Part shown: in pieces, positions 31,917 to 40,548 of the stretch
Numbering within the stretch: position 1 is the first letter of the stretch
How the letters are laid out: each line of letters starts with the position of its first letter
DNA from: a virus
DNA: 64,000 bases
Virus record (IMG/VR): IMGVR_UViG_3300025770_000870
Location: 124,001-188,000 of that record
Direction: 5' to 3' (one strand)
Program-made: the position numbers and the translations under genes
The notes under the pieces: model-generated
Seen by the model: only the letters and a program-made list of their open reading frames with translations
Told to the model about the DNA's origin: nothing
The model's database searches: none

Positions 31917-34900
31917 ATGGCATTATTAGATGGTAAGCAAATGAGAGATAACTCACTCTCATTAGATAAATTAAATGGATCCAGTGGTTTAGTTACTTTC
32001 ACTTCTGCAACAATGAGTTTTTCTACGGGTGCTTTTTTAAGAACATCCGATGATAATATTTTAGATGGATTAGATGTTGTTAATAAAAATTATGTTGATT
32101 CTGTTTCATCTGGATTAAATCCAAAAGAATCTTCTACTGCTATTTATGAGGATGACGTTGCATCAGAGACAGGATATGTATATAATAATGGTGCTTCTGG
32201 AGTTGGAGCTACATTAACATTTACAAACGTTAATAGTCTTGATTTTGATGGTGTTACACTATCTGTAACCTCACCACTAACAAGAGTTATTATAAATTCT
32301 AACACAGACACATTTGTGAATGGTATTTATGATGTTACTAGTTTGACAGTACTTACAAGATCTACTGACTTTGATGGTTCTCCATCTCAAGAGGTTGATG
32401 GTGGTGAATATTCATTCGTTACGGAAGGTAGTTTATATGCTGATACAGGATGGGTTGTTTCCTCTCCTAATAGCACAGCTACAATAGGAACAACTCCAAT
32501 TATTTGGACTCAATTCTCATCTGCTGGTGTTGTACAAGCTGGATCTGGATTAACAAAAACCGGTAACACATTAAATGTTGGATCTGGAACAGGATTATCA
32601 GCATCATCAACAGAAGTTTTTCTTGAAGATACATCCGTTACTCCTACTACTTATGGTGCTGATGATACAATACCAACATTTACAGTAGATCAACAAGGTA
32701 GATTAACATCAGCGAGTGATGTTACGATTGATATAACGGCATCTCAAGTAAATGATTTTACATCCGCTTCAGAAACAGCTATCTTTACAGATGCGAATTT
32801 TGTGGATGGTATAACAGTCACATTCTCAGTAACACCTGGGTCCGATATTACTGCTGAAGTAGTTGATGGTTCGTTAGGAACTGTTAAACTTGATGCTAGT
32901 GGTGGAGCAACTGCTGGTTATTCTTTACTATCAAACGGAACAGGATTTGATTGGGTTCTTAACGCAGGAGACATATCAGCAGTTACTGCTGGAGCCGGAT
33001 TAACTGGTGGTGGTTCGTCAGGAGCGGTTTCATTATCTGTTAATGTTTCTAATGGTTTAAATTTAGATGGCGATGATGTTGAATTAGGTGGTACATTAGA
33101 TAAGACAACAACAATAGATACTGATGGTAATGTTTTAGATATAACAAATGTGGCTGATTCATACACTTTGATGAAAAATCAGAACCTAGCGGATAAATCT
33201 GGTACATTTAGTACACTTTCTATTGGTTCTGATATTGATAATGGTATTTCGGAACCTTCGACTAATAGAGTTGATGATTTACAAGTGGAAGCAGACTCAG
33301 TTTATATCATCGGCGCGAGTGATAGTAGTAATTTAGGATTTTTAAATATAAATAAAGAACAAGGTACTTTAGGCGTAGATGCACCTGGAGGACAATCATC
33401 AATTAACATATTGGCAACTCAGATGTTAGTAGGTGATACTTTAAATCTAACAGGTTTAAAGTATCAAGCTGATTACTCATCTAACTATACTGATCGTTCT
33501 TTAGTTGATAAAGAATATGTTGATGATGCTATTTCAATAGTTACTGGATCAGATATCGATGAAGTTACTGCTGGTGCTGGTTTAAGTGGAGGTGGTACTC
33601 AAGGAGTTGTTACTTTAGATGTTAATGTTAATGCTGACTCTATGGAGATAGTAACTGATGTTATTAGATTAAAAAATACTATTACAGGAGATAGAACATT
33701 TGCTGATTCGGTTATCGTATCAGGAAACTTAACAATTGCTGGAACAGCAACTTATGTAAATACAGAAAATCTTTATGTAGTTGATAATACTATTACATTG
33801 AACGCTACTTATAGTGGTTCTCCATCAGCAGTACCTTATTCAGGTATCGAAATTAACTTAGGTGATGGTACATATTCTACATTTTTACACGAAGAATCAA
33901 CTGGGTATTTTGTTGGTGGTGTTTCTGGATCAGAATCAGCATTTATACAAGAAGCTGGTACAGGATTAACAAAAACTGGTAATGCACTATCTGCTGATTT
34001 AACAGAAATTGCTGAATCAACACAAGGTGCTGGATTAACAGCAAGTGCCGGTGTTATTAATGTTGGTCAAGGAACTGGTATTACAGTAAATGTTGATGAT
34101 GTGGCAATTGATTTTGTTTCAATCACTGGTAATGGTTTAACACAATCGGGTGGAGTTATTAATGTTGATGTTGATAATACAACAATTCAAATTGTAAATG
34201 GTGAATTAGTCGCTACTACATTGGGTGATATACAAGGAGTTACTGCTGGTGCTGGTTTAAGTGGAGGAGGTGATTCTGGATTTGTTACTTTAGATGTTAA
34301 TCTTGGAGTTGATGGTGGTTTAACATTCTCTAGTGATGATATAGTAGTTGATGAGGCTAACTTTAATTATACGATAATAAATACTAACTTACAAGGAAAT
34401 GGTTTAACTGCAAATGGTGTAGTTCTTGACGTAAATACTGGAAATGGTTTAACAATCAATTCTGATGTTGTTGAAGCTGACTTATTATCTAATGGAGGTT
34501 TAACATTCTCTAGTGGCCAAATTGAAGTATCTGTTGATAATAGTACAATAACAATTATAGATGGTGAATTAGTTGCTTCTGCACAAGGAGATATTACGGG
34601 AGTTACAGCCGGATCTGGTTTAAGTGGAGGTGGTAATTCTGGATTCTTACAGATGGATGCTGATATTACCGCACAAGGTGGTTTAACATTCTCAGGAGTT
34701 ATTGTTGATAACAACAGCACTTTACAAGTTGAAACTGATGGTACAACTATAACAGTTAATGCAAGTGGTCAATTAGAAGCAATTGGTACAACAGCTCAAC
34801 CAGTTTATAATCAAATGAATGAAACTTCTGTATTAACTACACCAAACACTGATAATGTTAGTACACAAATTGCTATCGCGAACCCACCATCTAAATATTC

Positions 34901-35105
34901 AAGAGTACAAGTATTTGTTAATGGACAATTACAAAACTTGGGTGATAATAACACAACCAAAGATTGTTACTTTAGAGATTCTGGTAATACAACAACTAGA
35001 GCAATAAGTCTTATAGTTGCTACTGATGTTCTTTATTGGAATGGGGCAATTGCTGGATTTAACTTAACAACTACTGATACAATTTCTCTTTCTTACGAAA
35101 CATAA
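31917..35105 (+). CDS. Large repetitive tail fibre
   Basis: This 1062-residue protein begins ALLDGKQMRDNSLSLDKLNG and is built of beta-rich repeats. Four copies of a unit centred on VTAGAGLSGGG, each followed by a short strand (VTLDVN or similar), occur near residues 355, 550, 775 and 895. Many shorter NGLTxxxGVIxV units lie between them. This texture fits a trimeric beta-helical fibre shaft. The C-terminal 100 residues (YSRVQVFVNGQLQNLG, VLYWNGAIAGFNL) match the tip-like domain of the 30216 product. It likely forms the long tail fibre. A terminator follows. Confidence 0.8.
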   Translation: MALLDGKQMRDNSLSLDKLNGSSGLVTFTSATMSFSTGAFLRTSDDNILDGLDVVNKNYVDSVSSGLNPKESSTAIYEDDVASETGYVYNNGASGVGATLTFTNVNSLDFDGVTLSVTSPLTRVIINSNTDTFVNGIYDVTSLTVLTRSTDFDGSPSQEVDGGEYSFVTEGSLYADTGWVVSSPNSTATIGTTPIIWTQFSSAGVVQAGSGLTKTGNTLNVGSGTGLSASSTEVFLEDTSVTPTTYGADDTIPTFTVDQQGRLTSASDVTIDITASQVNDFTSASETAIFTDANFVDGITVTFSVTPGSDITAEVVDGSLGTVKLDASGGATAGYSLLSNGTGFDWVLNAGDISAVTAGAGLTGGGSSGAVSLSVNVSNGLNLDGDDVELGGTLDKTTTIDTDGNVLDITNVADSYTLMKNQNLADKSGTFSTLSIGSDIDNGISEPSTNRVDDLQVEADSVYIIGASDSSNLGFLNINKEQGTLGVDAPGGQSSINILATQMLVGDTLNLTGLKYQADYSSNYTDRSLVDKEYVDDAISIVTGSDIDEVTAGAGLSGGGTQGVVTLDVNVNADSMEIVTDVIRLKNTITGDRTFADSVIVSGNLTIAGTATYVNTENLYVVDNTITLNATYSGSPSAVPYSGIEINLGDGTYSTFLHEESTGYFVGGVSGSESAFIQEAGTGLTKTGNALSADLTEIAESTQGAGLTASAGVINVGQGTGITVNVDDVAIDFVSITGNGLTQSGGVINVDVDNTTIQIVNGELVATTLGDIQGVTAGAGLSGGGDSGFVTLDVNLGVDGGLTFSSDDIVVDEANFNYTIINTNLQGNGLTANGVVLDVNTGNGLTINSDVVEADLLSNGGLTFSSGQIEVSVDNSTITIIDGELVASAQGDITGVTAGSGLSGGGNSGFLQMDADITAQGGLTFSGVIVDNNSTLQVETDGTTITVNASGQLEAIGTTAQPVYNQMNETSVLTTPNTDNVSTQIAIANPPSKYSRVQVFVNGQLQNLGDNNTTKDCYFRDSGNTTTRAISLIVATDVLYWNGAIAGFNLTTTDTISLSYET
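32970..34670 (+). repeat. Dispersed in-gene repeats of the fibre shaft
   Basis: Related segments encoding VTAGAGLTGGG or VTAGAGLSGGG recur near 32980, 33560, 34240 and 34600, each with the core GGTTTAAGTGGAGGTGG or a close variant. They are coding repeats, irregularly spaced, and offer sites for recombination that could change fibre length. Confidence 0.75.
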
Positions 35106-35125
35106 TAATTAATAATTAATTAATC

Positions 35126-35155
35126 AAAAAGGAGTGAAGAAATTCACTCCTTTTT
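35126..35155. terminator. Hairpin terminator after the large fibre gene
   Basis: AAAAAGGAGTGAA pairs with TTCACTCCTTTTT around a 4-nt loop (GAAA), followed by further T residues. It is placed 20 nt after the stop. Confidence 0.9.
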
Positions 35156-35185
35156 TTATGTACATTTTTAAAATAGAGTATCCTG

Positions 35186-35197
35186 TTTTAATATATA
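35186..35197 (+). promoter_or_regulatory. Late-type promoter box
   Basis: TTTTAATATATA lies 29 nt before the ATG at 35227, directly after a terminator, so it starts a new unit covering 35227 and 36049. Confidence 0.6.
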
Positions 35198-35226
35198 AGA
35201 CTAGATAAAAATATTAAATCCATTAA

Positions 35227-36018
35227 ATGGCTCAACAGAATATTAAACAAATAAAAGGTGCTTCACAAGGTTCAGTACTTTTCTTAGGTACTAATAGTGT
35301 AGTTAGTGAAGATTATAATAATTTAAATTGGGATCAAGGTACCTTTTCGATAAATGGTAATTTAGTAACATCTGGTATAATAAATGGTATAGATATAGCT
35401 ACTGATGTAGCAGCGAACACAGCTAAAGTAACTAATGCTACTCATACTGGTGATGTTACAGGAGATACCGCATTGACTATTGCAGCAGGATCCGTAGATA
35501 TACCAATGCTTTCAGCTAGTGGTACATCTGACACTACTACTTTTTTAGGAGGAGATAATGTTTGGAATGTTGCTCTTAAAAGCTTAACGGTAGGAAGTAG
35601 CACATTTGTAAGCTTACAAAATGTAGGTACAGTAAATGTTCCTGATATCACTTCTACATTATCTGCTACTGGTACACCGGATTCTACTACATTCTTACGA
35701 GGTGATAATACTTGGTCTGTTCCAGCAGGAGGAGGCGGAGCAACAGTATCTTTTACATTAAGAAATGTGAGTTCAGGTGATACTTTTTCAACAGCACAAG
35801 AAACTATTAACGCTACTGCTGGTACATTTATAGTAAACTTACCAACATCAGTAGGTATTCAAGGCGTAACCTATACACTCGTAAACAGTGGTACAGGGAT
35901 AATAACATTAAAAGGTAATAGTGGTGAGACAATAAACGGTTCCACAACTATTACTTTGTCAACTCAATATACAAGTAGAACAGTACAATCAGATGGTGCA
36001 AATTGGATCATCATATAA
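35227..36018 (+). CDS. Short tail-fibre-like protein
   Basis: This 263-residue protein begins AQQNIKQIKGASQGSVLFLG and contains fibre-type repeats (GDVTGDTALTIAAGSV; SGTSDTTTFLGGDNVW; TGTPDSTTFLRGDNTW). A glycine-rich hinge (PAGGGGATV) leads to a C-terminal domain with TYTLVNSGTGIITLKG and TSRTVQSDGANWIII, typical of fibre ends. The duplicated DSTTFLRGDNTW element is a familiar fibre motif. It is followed 30 nt later by the 36049 gene, which could form the distal part of the same appendage. Confidence 0.75.
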   Translation: MAQQNIKQIKGASQGSVLFLGTNSVVSEDYNNLNWDQGTFSINGNLVTSGIINGIDIATDVAANTAKVTNATHTGDVTGDTALTIAAGSVDIPMLSASGTSDTTTFLGGDNVWNVALKSLTVGSSTFVSLQNVGTVNVPDITSTLSATGTPDSTTFLRGDNTWSVPAGGGGATVSFTLRNVSSGDTFSTAQETINATAGTFIVNLPTSVGIQGVTYTLVNSGTGIITLKGNSGETINGSTTITLSTQYTSRTVQSDGANWIII

Positions 36019-36048
36019 ACAAGAAGAATAAAAATAAATATATAAGAC

Positions 36049-38193
36049 ATGAGTTATACACCACCATTAGAAGCAGAAGTAACTGCATTTAAAACTACCG
36101 CACTTTTAGCAAATGGAGCGACTTACACTTCATCTGATGTAGATTGGGATGGAGATGTAAATGGTTGTTCACAAGTTCAAACAGAGATATTAGCCTCTCA
36201 CGATGGTAATATTGATATTTCATTTTGTGAAGATTCAGCTTTTACAGATGTTGTTAGAACTATATCAATTCCTTATACTGCAAGTGGGGGTTATCAATTC
36301 TTTGCCGCACCTGCTTTTGCGAACTTTATAAAATATGAGTTTACAAATAACGGTGGAGTAACACAAACAGATTTTTATTATACTACTAAGCTTTTAACAA
36401 CTGCAATATCTCCTCAGTTATTAACAACGGGCGCTTTTATTGCCCCCGCGATGGTTACTACCCTAAATAGAAGTATAACAGTAGGACAAGACCCAAATGC
36501 TGTTTTTACAAATACTCCAAGCGGAGGAATAAGTGATGTAAATTCATCAGTTGCACCTCTTGGTGCAGGAGCAACATTTAGCGGAACATTCACCGACACT
36601 AGTGGTTATGCTTCAACTTCTATTTTTATGAAATCGGATCAAGATTCAGCCGCAGATGGACTTAAAATTATACATTCGAGTGATGGTGTTACTGATGAAA
36701 GAGTAATAAGTTTTACATATTTAACAGCATCAAATCCACAAGGACTTGTGTATATGATACCAGCTTCAACTAAATATTTTAGAGTTCAGTATATCAACGG
36801 ATCCACCCCTCAAAGTTCATTTGTCATGAGTATTAAGAATGAAACATCACCACAACAAACAATAGCATTACCTGTTAATTTACCAATTAAAGATGGCACT
36901 CTTTCTAATGTAACTAAGTCAGTTATAGTTGGTCAGAATGATGCAGGTAATTTTGAAAATGTCCCAATAGATACTAAAGGTCATTTAGAAGTAAACGTTA
37001 CAAATCCTAATACCTCTTATGATGAAGTTCAAGTAGCACAACTTACTCCAGTATCTCAATTAAGTTTTCCATATAATATTAATGCAGATATAGTAACTAC
37101 TATTTTAGGAGGAAGTGGAACAGTTACACAAGGTGATAATATGGCTGTTCTTTCTACAAGCGTAGATCAAACCGCAGTAGAATCAGCAGCATTAGAAAGT
37201 AAAGAAACTATTACATTTAGAGCAGGACAAGGATCGTTAGCAAGATTTTCAGTCTTGTTTACAAACTCATCAAATGGACCAACAAGCATTCAAGGAATGG
37301 GAGTAGGAGATGCAAATGATGGATATGGTTTTGCTCTAATAGGTTCAGTTATGAATATATCGTATAGAACAAACGGAGCAGTTGATACACCTCCTGCTAA
37401 CCAGACTAACGTAGTACAGACCTTATGGAATAATGATGTGATGGACGGCACAGGAAGTGTGGATAATCCATCAGGAATGTTATTAGACCCAACACTAGGT
37501 AATGTTTACCAAATTAGTTATGGAAGCGGGTTTGGTTGTATTAACTTTTCTATTGAAAGCGATGTAACAGGAAGAATGATATTAGTTCACGTATTGCATC
37601 TTGCAAATATATTGGATGCTCCATCCGCCTACAATCCAACTTTTGCATTAAGAGCAGAAGTTTTCAAAGTAGGAACATCAGATGCCAACAATTATGTAAT
37701 GAAAGTTGCTGATATGTCAAGTTTCGTGGAAGGAAATAACTTACCAACTGGTCCTGTTAATGGATTCACAAACATAGAAGATACTAATAATACAACTGAC
37801 GTACTAATGTTTACACTATATAACAATGCTACCTTCGCAAGTAAAACGAATAAAGTATCTTGTTTATTACAAAGTATTAGTATTGCAAGTGGTTCAGGTG
37901 AGCCTGGTGTAGTTAAAATAATAGAGGATGGTTCTTTGACTGGAGCGGGAACACCTAATGATATATCAACTGGAACATCTGTTGTATCTACTGATATTAC
38001 CGCAACTGCAATAAGTGGAGGTAGAGTACTATGGGTAGGTTCTGTCGCAAAAGATGGTGGGACCTCTGTTGATATAAGTAATTTAGGTATAAGAATGCGA
38101 CCTGGTAGCCATTACACTGTTACTACTGCTTTGGTTACTACCGCTCAAAACAAAAAGATTTCAGCAGGAGTTGTTTGGAAAGAAGATTTTTAA
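36049..38193 (+). CDS. Adhesin-like virion protein with giant-virus-type fibre domain
   Basis: This 714-residue protein has repeated beta-sandwich regions in its N-terminal half (residues 1-300). Residues about 380-570 contain ETITFRAGQGSLARFSVLF, GVGDANDGYGF, WNNDVMDGTG, NPSGMLLDP, GNVYQISYG and VLVH-type strands. This ordered set recalls a domain I remember from surface or fibre proteins of large eukaryotic DNA viruses and some phages. It probably binds a host surface molecule. Codon choice seems slightly less AT-biased than in neighbours. It ends the plus-strand fibre block. The relation to giant-virus proteins is from memory and untested. Confidence 0.6.
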   Translation: MSYTPPLEAEVTAFKTTALLANGATYTSSDVDWDGDVNGCSQVQTEILASHDGNIDISFCEDSAFTDVVRTISIPYTASGGYQFFAAPAFANFIKYEFTNNGGVTQTDFYYTTKLLTTAISPQLLTTGAFIAPAMVTTLNRSITVGQDPNAVFTNTPSGGISDVNSSVAPLGAGATFSGTFTDTSGYASTSIFMKSDQDSAADGLKIIHSSDGVTDERVISFTYLTASNPQGLVYMIPASTKYFRVQYINGSTPQSSFVMSIKNETSPQQTIALPVNLPIKDGTLSNVTKSVIVGQNDAGNFENVPIDTKGHLEVNVTNPNTSYDEVQVAQLTPVSQLSFPYNINADIVTTILGGSGTVTQGDNMAVLSTSVDQTAVESAALESKETITFRAGQGSLARFSVLFTNSSNGPTSIQGMGVGDANDGYGFALIGSVMNISYRTNGAVDTPPANQTNVVQTLWNNDVMDGTGSVDNPSGMLLDPTLGNVYQISYGSGFGCINFSIESDVTGRMILVHVLHLANILDAPSAYNPTFALRAEVFKVGTSDANNYVMKVADMSSFVEGNNLPTGPVNGFTNIEDTNNTTDVLMFTLYNNATFASKTNKVSCLLQSISIASGSGEPGVVKIIEDGSLTGAGTPNDISTGTSVVSTDITATAISGGRVLWVGSVAKDGGTSVDISNLGIRMRPGSHYTVTTALVTTAQNKKISAGVVWKEDF

Positions 38194-38250
38194 AATACAC
38201 AACCATCCATATAATTTATAAACAGAAAAGTCTAGCGTTCTGTTTTTATA

Positions 38251-38261
38251 TTTAATATATA
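38251..38261 (+). promoter_or_regulatory. Promoter box with 4-nt spacing to start
   Basis: TTTAATATATA ends 4 nt (CTTT) before the ATG at 38266. It probably drives the three-gene unit 38266-40358. Confidence 0.65.
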
Positions 38262-38265
38262 CTTT

Positions 38266-39012
38266 ATGAAACTTACTAAATATTTAGAATTTGTCCAGTC
38301 TGATTTAGAACCTGTTAAATCTTTCTATATTAAAGATGAATTAAACCCAAAAGTTTGGGAAAATGAAGAGATGATACCTGAGGTAAGAGAACAATTACTT
38401 CAAATTGCTCAAGATTTTTACGATGGTACAGATTTAAAGGCTGATGTTCAAGACATTATACTAACTGGATCTTTGGCTAATTATAATTGGTCGGAAAAAT
38501 ACTCTGATTATGATATACATATATTAATTGATTTCAAGGATGTTAATGATGATGAAGAATTGGTTAAGAAATATGCGGATAGTGTTAAGAACATATGGAA
38601 CGGATTACATGATATTGAGATTGGAGGATATGAGGTTGAAGTTTATATACAAGGTATAAAAGAAATACATAAAGCATCTGGGATTTATTCAGTTATGAAT
38701 GATGAATGGAATGTAAAGCCGAGTAAAAAAGATTTCGAACCAAATGAAGAATTAATCAAAGAAAAGGCTAAATCAGCTATGATGATGGTTGATGATTTAG
38801 AGGGAGATATCGATGAAGATAAATATGAAGAATTTCAAAAGAAGGTAAAGAAAGTTTGGGATAAGATTAAGAATTATCGTAAGAGTGGATTAGCTACACA
38901 AGGTGGTGAATTCTCTACTGGTAATTTAGTATTTAAGTTACTTAGAAGAAATGGATATATTGGAAAAGTTCTTGTTCTAAAGAGAAAATCTTATGATAAT
39001 CAATTTAATTAA
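38266..39012 (+). CDS. Nucleotidyltransferase-like protein with capsid-targeting-like N-terminus
   Basis: This 248-residue protein begins MKLTKYLEFVQSD, a copy of the recurring tag. Residues 67-88 contain TGSLANYNW and SDYDIHILID: the Gly-Ser pair (68-69) and Asp81-x-Asp83 of the polymerase-beta-type nucleotidyltransferase fold. Members add nucleotides to RNA, proteins or small molecules, and minimal ones act as toxins or antitoxins. A later conserved acid is less obvious. Combined with the tag, this could be an enzyme injected at infection. It is the first gene of a unit of three, 3 nt before the next. Confidence 0.7.
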   Translation: MKLTKYLEFVQSDLEPVKSFYIKDELNPKVWENEEMIPEVREQLLQIAQDFYDGTDLKADVQDIILTGSLANYNWSEKYSDYDIHILIDFKDVNDDEELVKKYADSVKNIWNGLHDIEIGGYEVEVYIQGIKEIHKASGIYSVMNDEWNVKPSKKDFEPNEELIKEKAKSAMMMVDDLEGDIDEDKYEEFQKKVKKVWDKIKNYRKSGLATQGGEFSTGNLVFKLLRRNGYIGKVLVLKRKSYDNQFN

Positions 39013-39015
39013 ATT

Positions 39016-39711
39016 ATGGCTAGAATTTCAGAAATAGAAGAATTGCTTAAAGAAGTATTTGATGAGGAAAAGGGTGTTGTTAACTCTGTTGAATCTATTT
39101 ATGAGTCACCCGAAGAAGGTGATTTTCTTAAATTGGTTATATCTATACATGGTTTAGTAACGGAAGATACTACTATCATACACACAAAGTTTATATTTAA
39201 AGTTGATTTAGAAAAAAGAAAAACCGTAGAGGATTCTTTTATTTATTTATATGATGTTAATTGTGTTTATCATAAATTAGATTTCAAAAATATTATTGAC
39301 TTGAAAGATAAGATAACTAATATTATAGAATCTAAAGATTTTGGAGAGGACTTACAAATACTTTCTGACTTCATTGAGGCACCTGCTATGTTCTTAAATT
39401 ACTACATGAGAAGACACAAGATAACAGATTATTCTATTTTTGATGTGGTGTATCAACCAAAATTTAAGACTACTCCGTGTGATAAAACAACGTTTGATTT
39501 CAAAGTCAATATTAATAATAACTATGATATGGGATTATCTATTAGTAAGGTAGATCGAGATGAAGAAGAGAATGAAATTGACTCCTATAAATTCCAATTT
39601 AGGTTTATGGATGATATAGAAACACTTGAAACAGATTCTTTGTCAAATGTTCACTTTTTTATCGGGTCTAATATCGCTAAGATGTTGGATAAAAAGTTAA
39701 AGAATAAATGA
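39016..39711 (+). CDS. Hypothetical protein, 231 residues
   Basis: This protein begins MARISEIEELLKEVFDEEKG and has alternating acidic beta-rich segments (LKLVISIHGLVTED, HTKFIFKVDLEKR) and a C-terminal region with FRFMDDIETL and a Lys-rich end. No motif is recognised. It lies between two tagged genes, 3 nt after one and overlapping the next by 4 nt (ATGA), so it is co-translated with them. Confidence 0.6.
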   Translation: MARISEIEELLKEVFDEEKGVVNSVESIYESPEEGDFLKLVISIHGLVTEDTTIIHTKFIFKVDLEKRKTVEDSFIYLYDVNCVYHKLDFKNIIDLKDKITNIIESKDFGEDLQILSDFIEAPAMFLNYYMRRHKITDYSIFDVVYQPKFKTTPCDKTTFDFKVNINNNYDMGLSISKVDRDEEENEIDSYKFQFRFMDDIETLETDSLSNVHFFIGSNIAKMLDKKLKNK

Positions 39712-40358
39712 AACATCTAGAGAAATTTTATAACTATATTACGGAGTCTGATTCATATTCTAAAGATGAATTGAATGAATTGTTAGTACCTATTAGGGAT
39801 TTGGGTGTGTCTTGTGATATTGGTGATAAAAGAACAATAACAGAGGGTAAATTTTATGGTAGTGAATACATTAGTGTTGGATTTTCATTTAATGACTATG
39901 AAAAAACACCTGGTTTTGGATACCGAACCGATATTATGTCTGATAATAGAATATGGGATTTTTTCGATGAGTTAATTTCTTTGAGAAATAGGTTAGAGAA
40001 TGATAAAATATTAATACATTTTTATAACACTAAGTATGGTAGTTATGGTGTTAGTATAATGTTTGTTACTGGTGAGGTAACTGATAATAAATTATTTGAA
40101 CTAGAAAAGGTTTATAATGTATTAAGAACTAGATCTAATTCTGGTACAACAGATTTTTATTATAGTATGTTACTGAAATTAAATAAAGAGGAACCCTCTA
40201 TAAATATTGAGGTTTCTCAATATACTAGTAGGAAATTCAAATACTTTACTAGACAAATTGATATGTCTGGTTTTGATATTAGAATTGTAATTATTGGAGC
40301 TGGTAGTTATGGTTATGGCGGTACAAAAGCAGATATTAAGATAACACCTAAAGGTTAA
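39708..40358 (+). CDS. Tagged hypothetical protein, 216 residues
   Basis: This protein begins MKHLEKFYNYITESDSYSK: the recurring tag followed by ITE and Ser, which satisfies the I-x-E rule for T4-type head-protease cleavage after residue 13. The mature part is alpha/beta with many aromatic residues (YISVGFSFNDYEKT; YGSYGVSIMFVTG) and ends in a Gly-rich stretch. No enzyme motif is seen. It overlaps the upstream gene by 4 nt and the converging gene at 40348 by 11 nt. Confidence 0.65.
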   Translation: MKHLEKFYNYITESDSYSKDELNELLVPIRDLGVSCDIGDKRTITEGKFYGSEYISVGFSFNDYEKTPGFGYRTDIMSDNRIWDFFDELISLRNRLENDKILIHFYNTKYGSYGVSIMFVTGEVTDNKLFELEKVYNVLRTRSNSGTTDFYYSMLLKLNKEEPSINIEVSQYTSRKFKYFTRQIDMSGFDIRIVIIGAGSYGYGGTKADIKITPKG

Positions 40359-40548
40359 AACCCTCATCATGTAACCTACTATCTGATAGATTTTTCACAA
40401 CAATACACTTTTCATATTCTTCATCATTCTCAAATGAAATTAGAACTCTTTCTAATAAAACTTCTGAATAAGGCTTTAAGTCCTTATCATAAGGTTTACC
40501 TGATATAATTCTATTATAAATTTTGTTATTATCTATTATCTTAAACAT
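40348..40548 (-). CDS. Hypothetical protein, 66 residues
   Basis: This small protein begins MFKIIDNNKIYNRIISGKPY and includes LLERVLISFENDEEYEKC. It follows the gp47-like gene on the same strand, overlapping its end by 8 nt, which indicates translational coupling. In T4, gene 47 is accompanied by small genes before gene 46. No family is recognised; a function tied to the nuclease is possible only by position. Confidence 0.5.
   Translation of the reverse strand: MFKIIDNNKIYNRIISGKPYDKDLKPYSEVLLERVLISFENDEEYEKCIVVKNLSDSRLHDEGFNL

Noticed and set aside
32970-34670. Regularly recurring segments that might suggest a repeat array or CRISPR
   Set aside because: The repeats keep reading frame inside a fibre gene, are irregularly spaced and encode beta-shaft units; there are no palindromic repeats or unique spacers.
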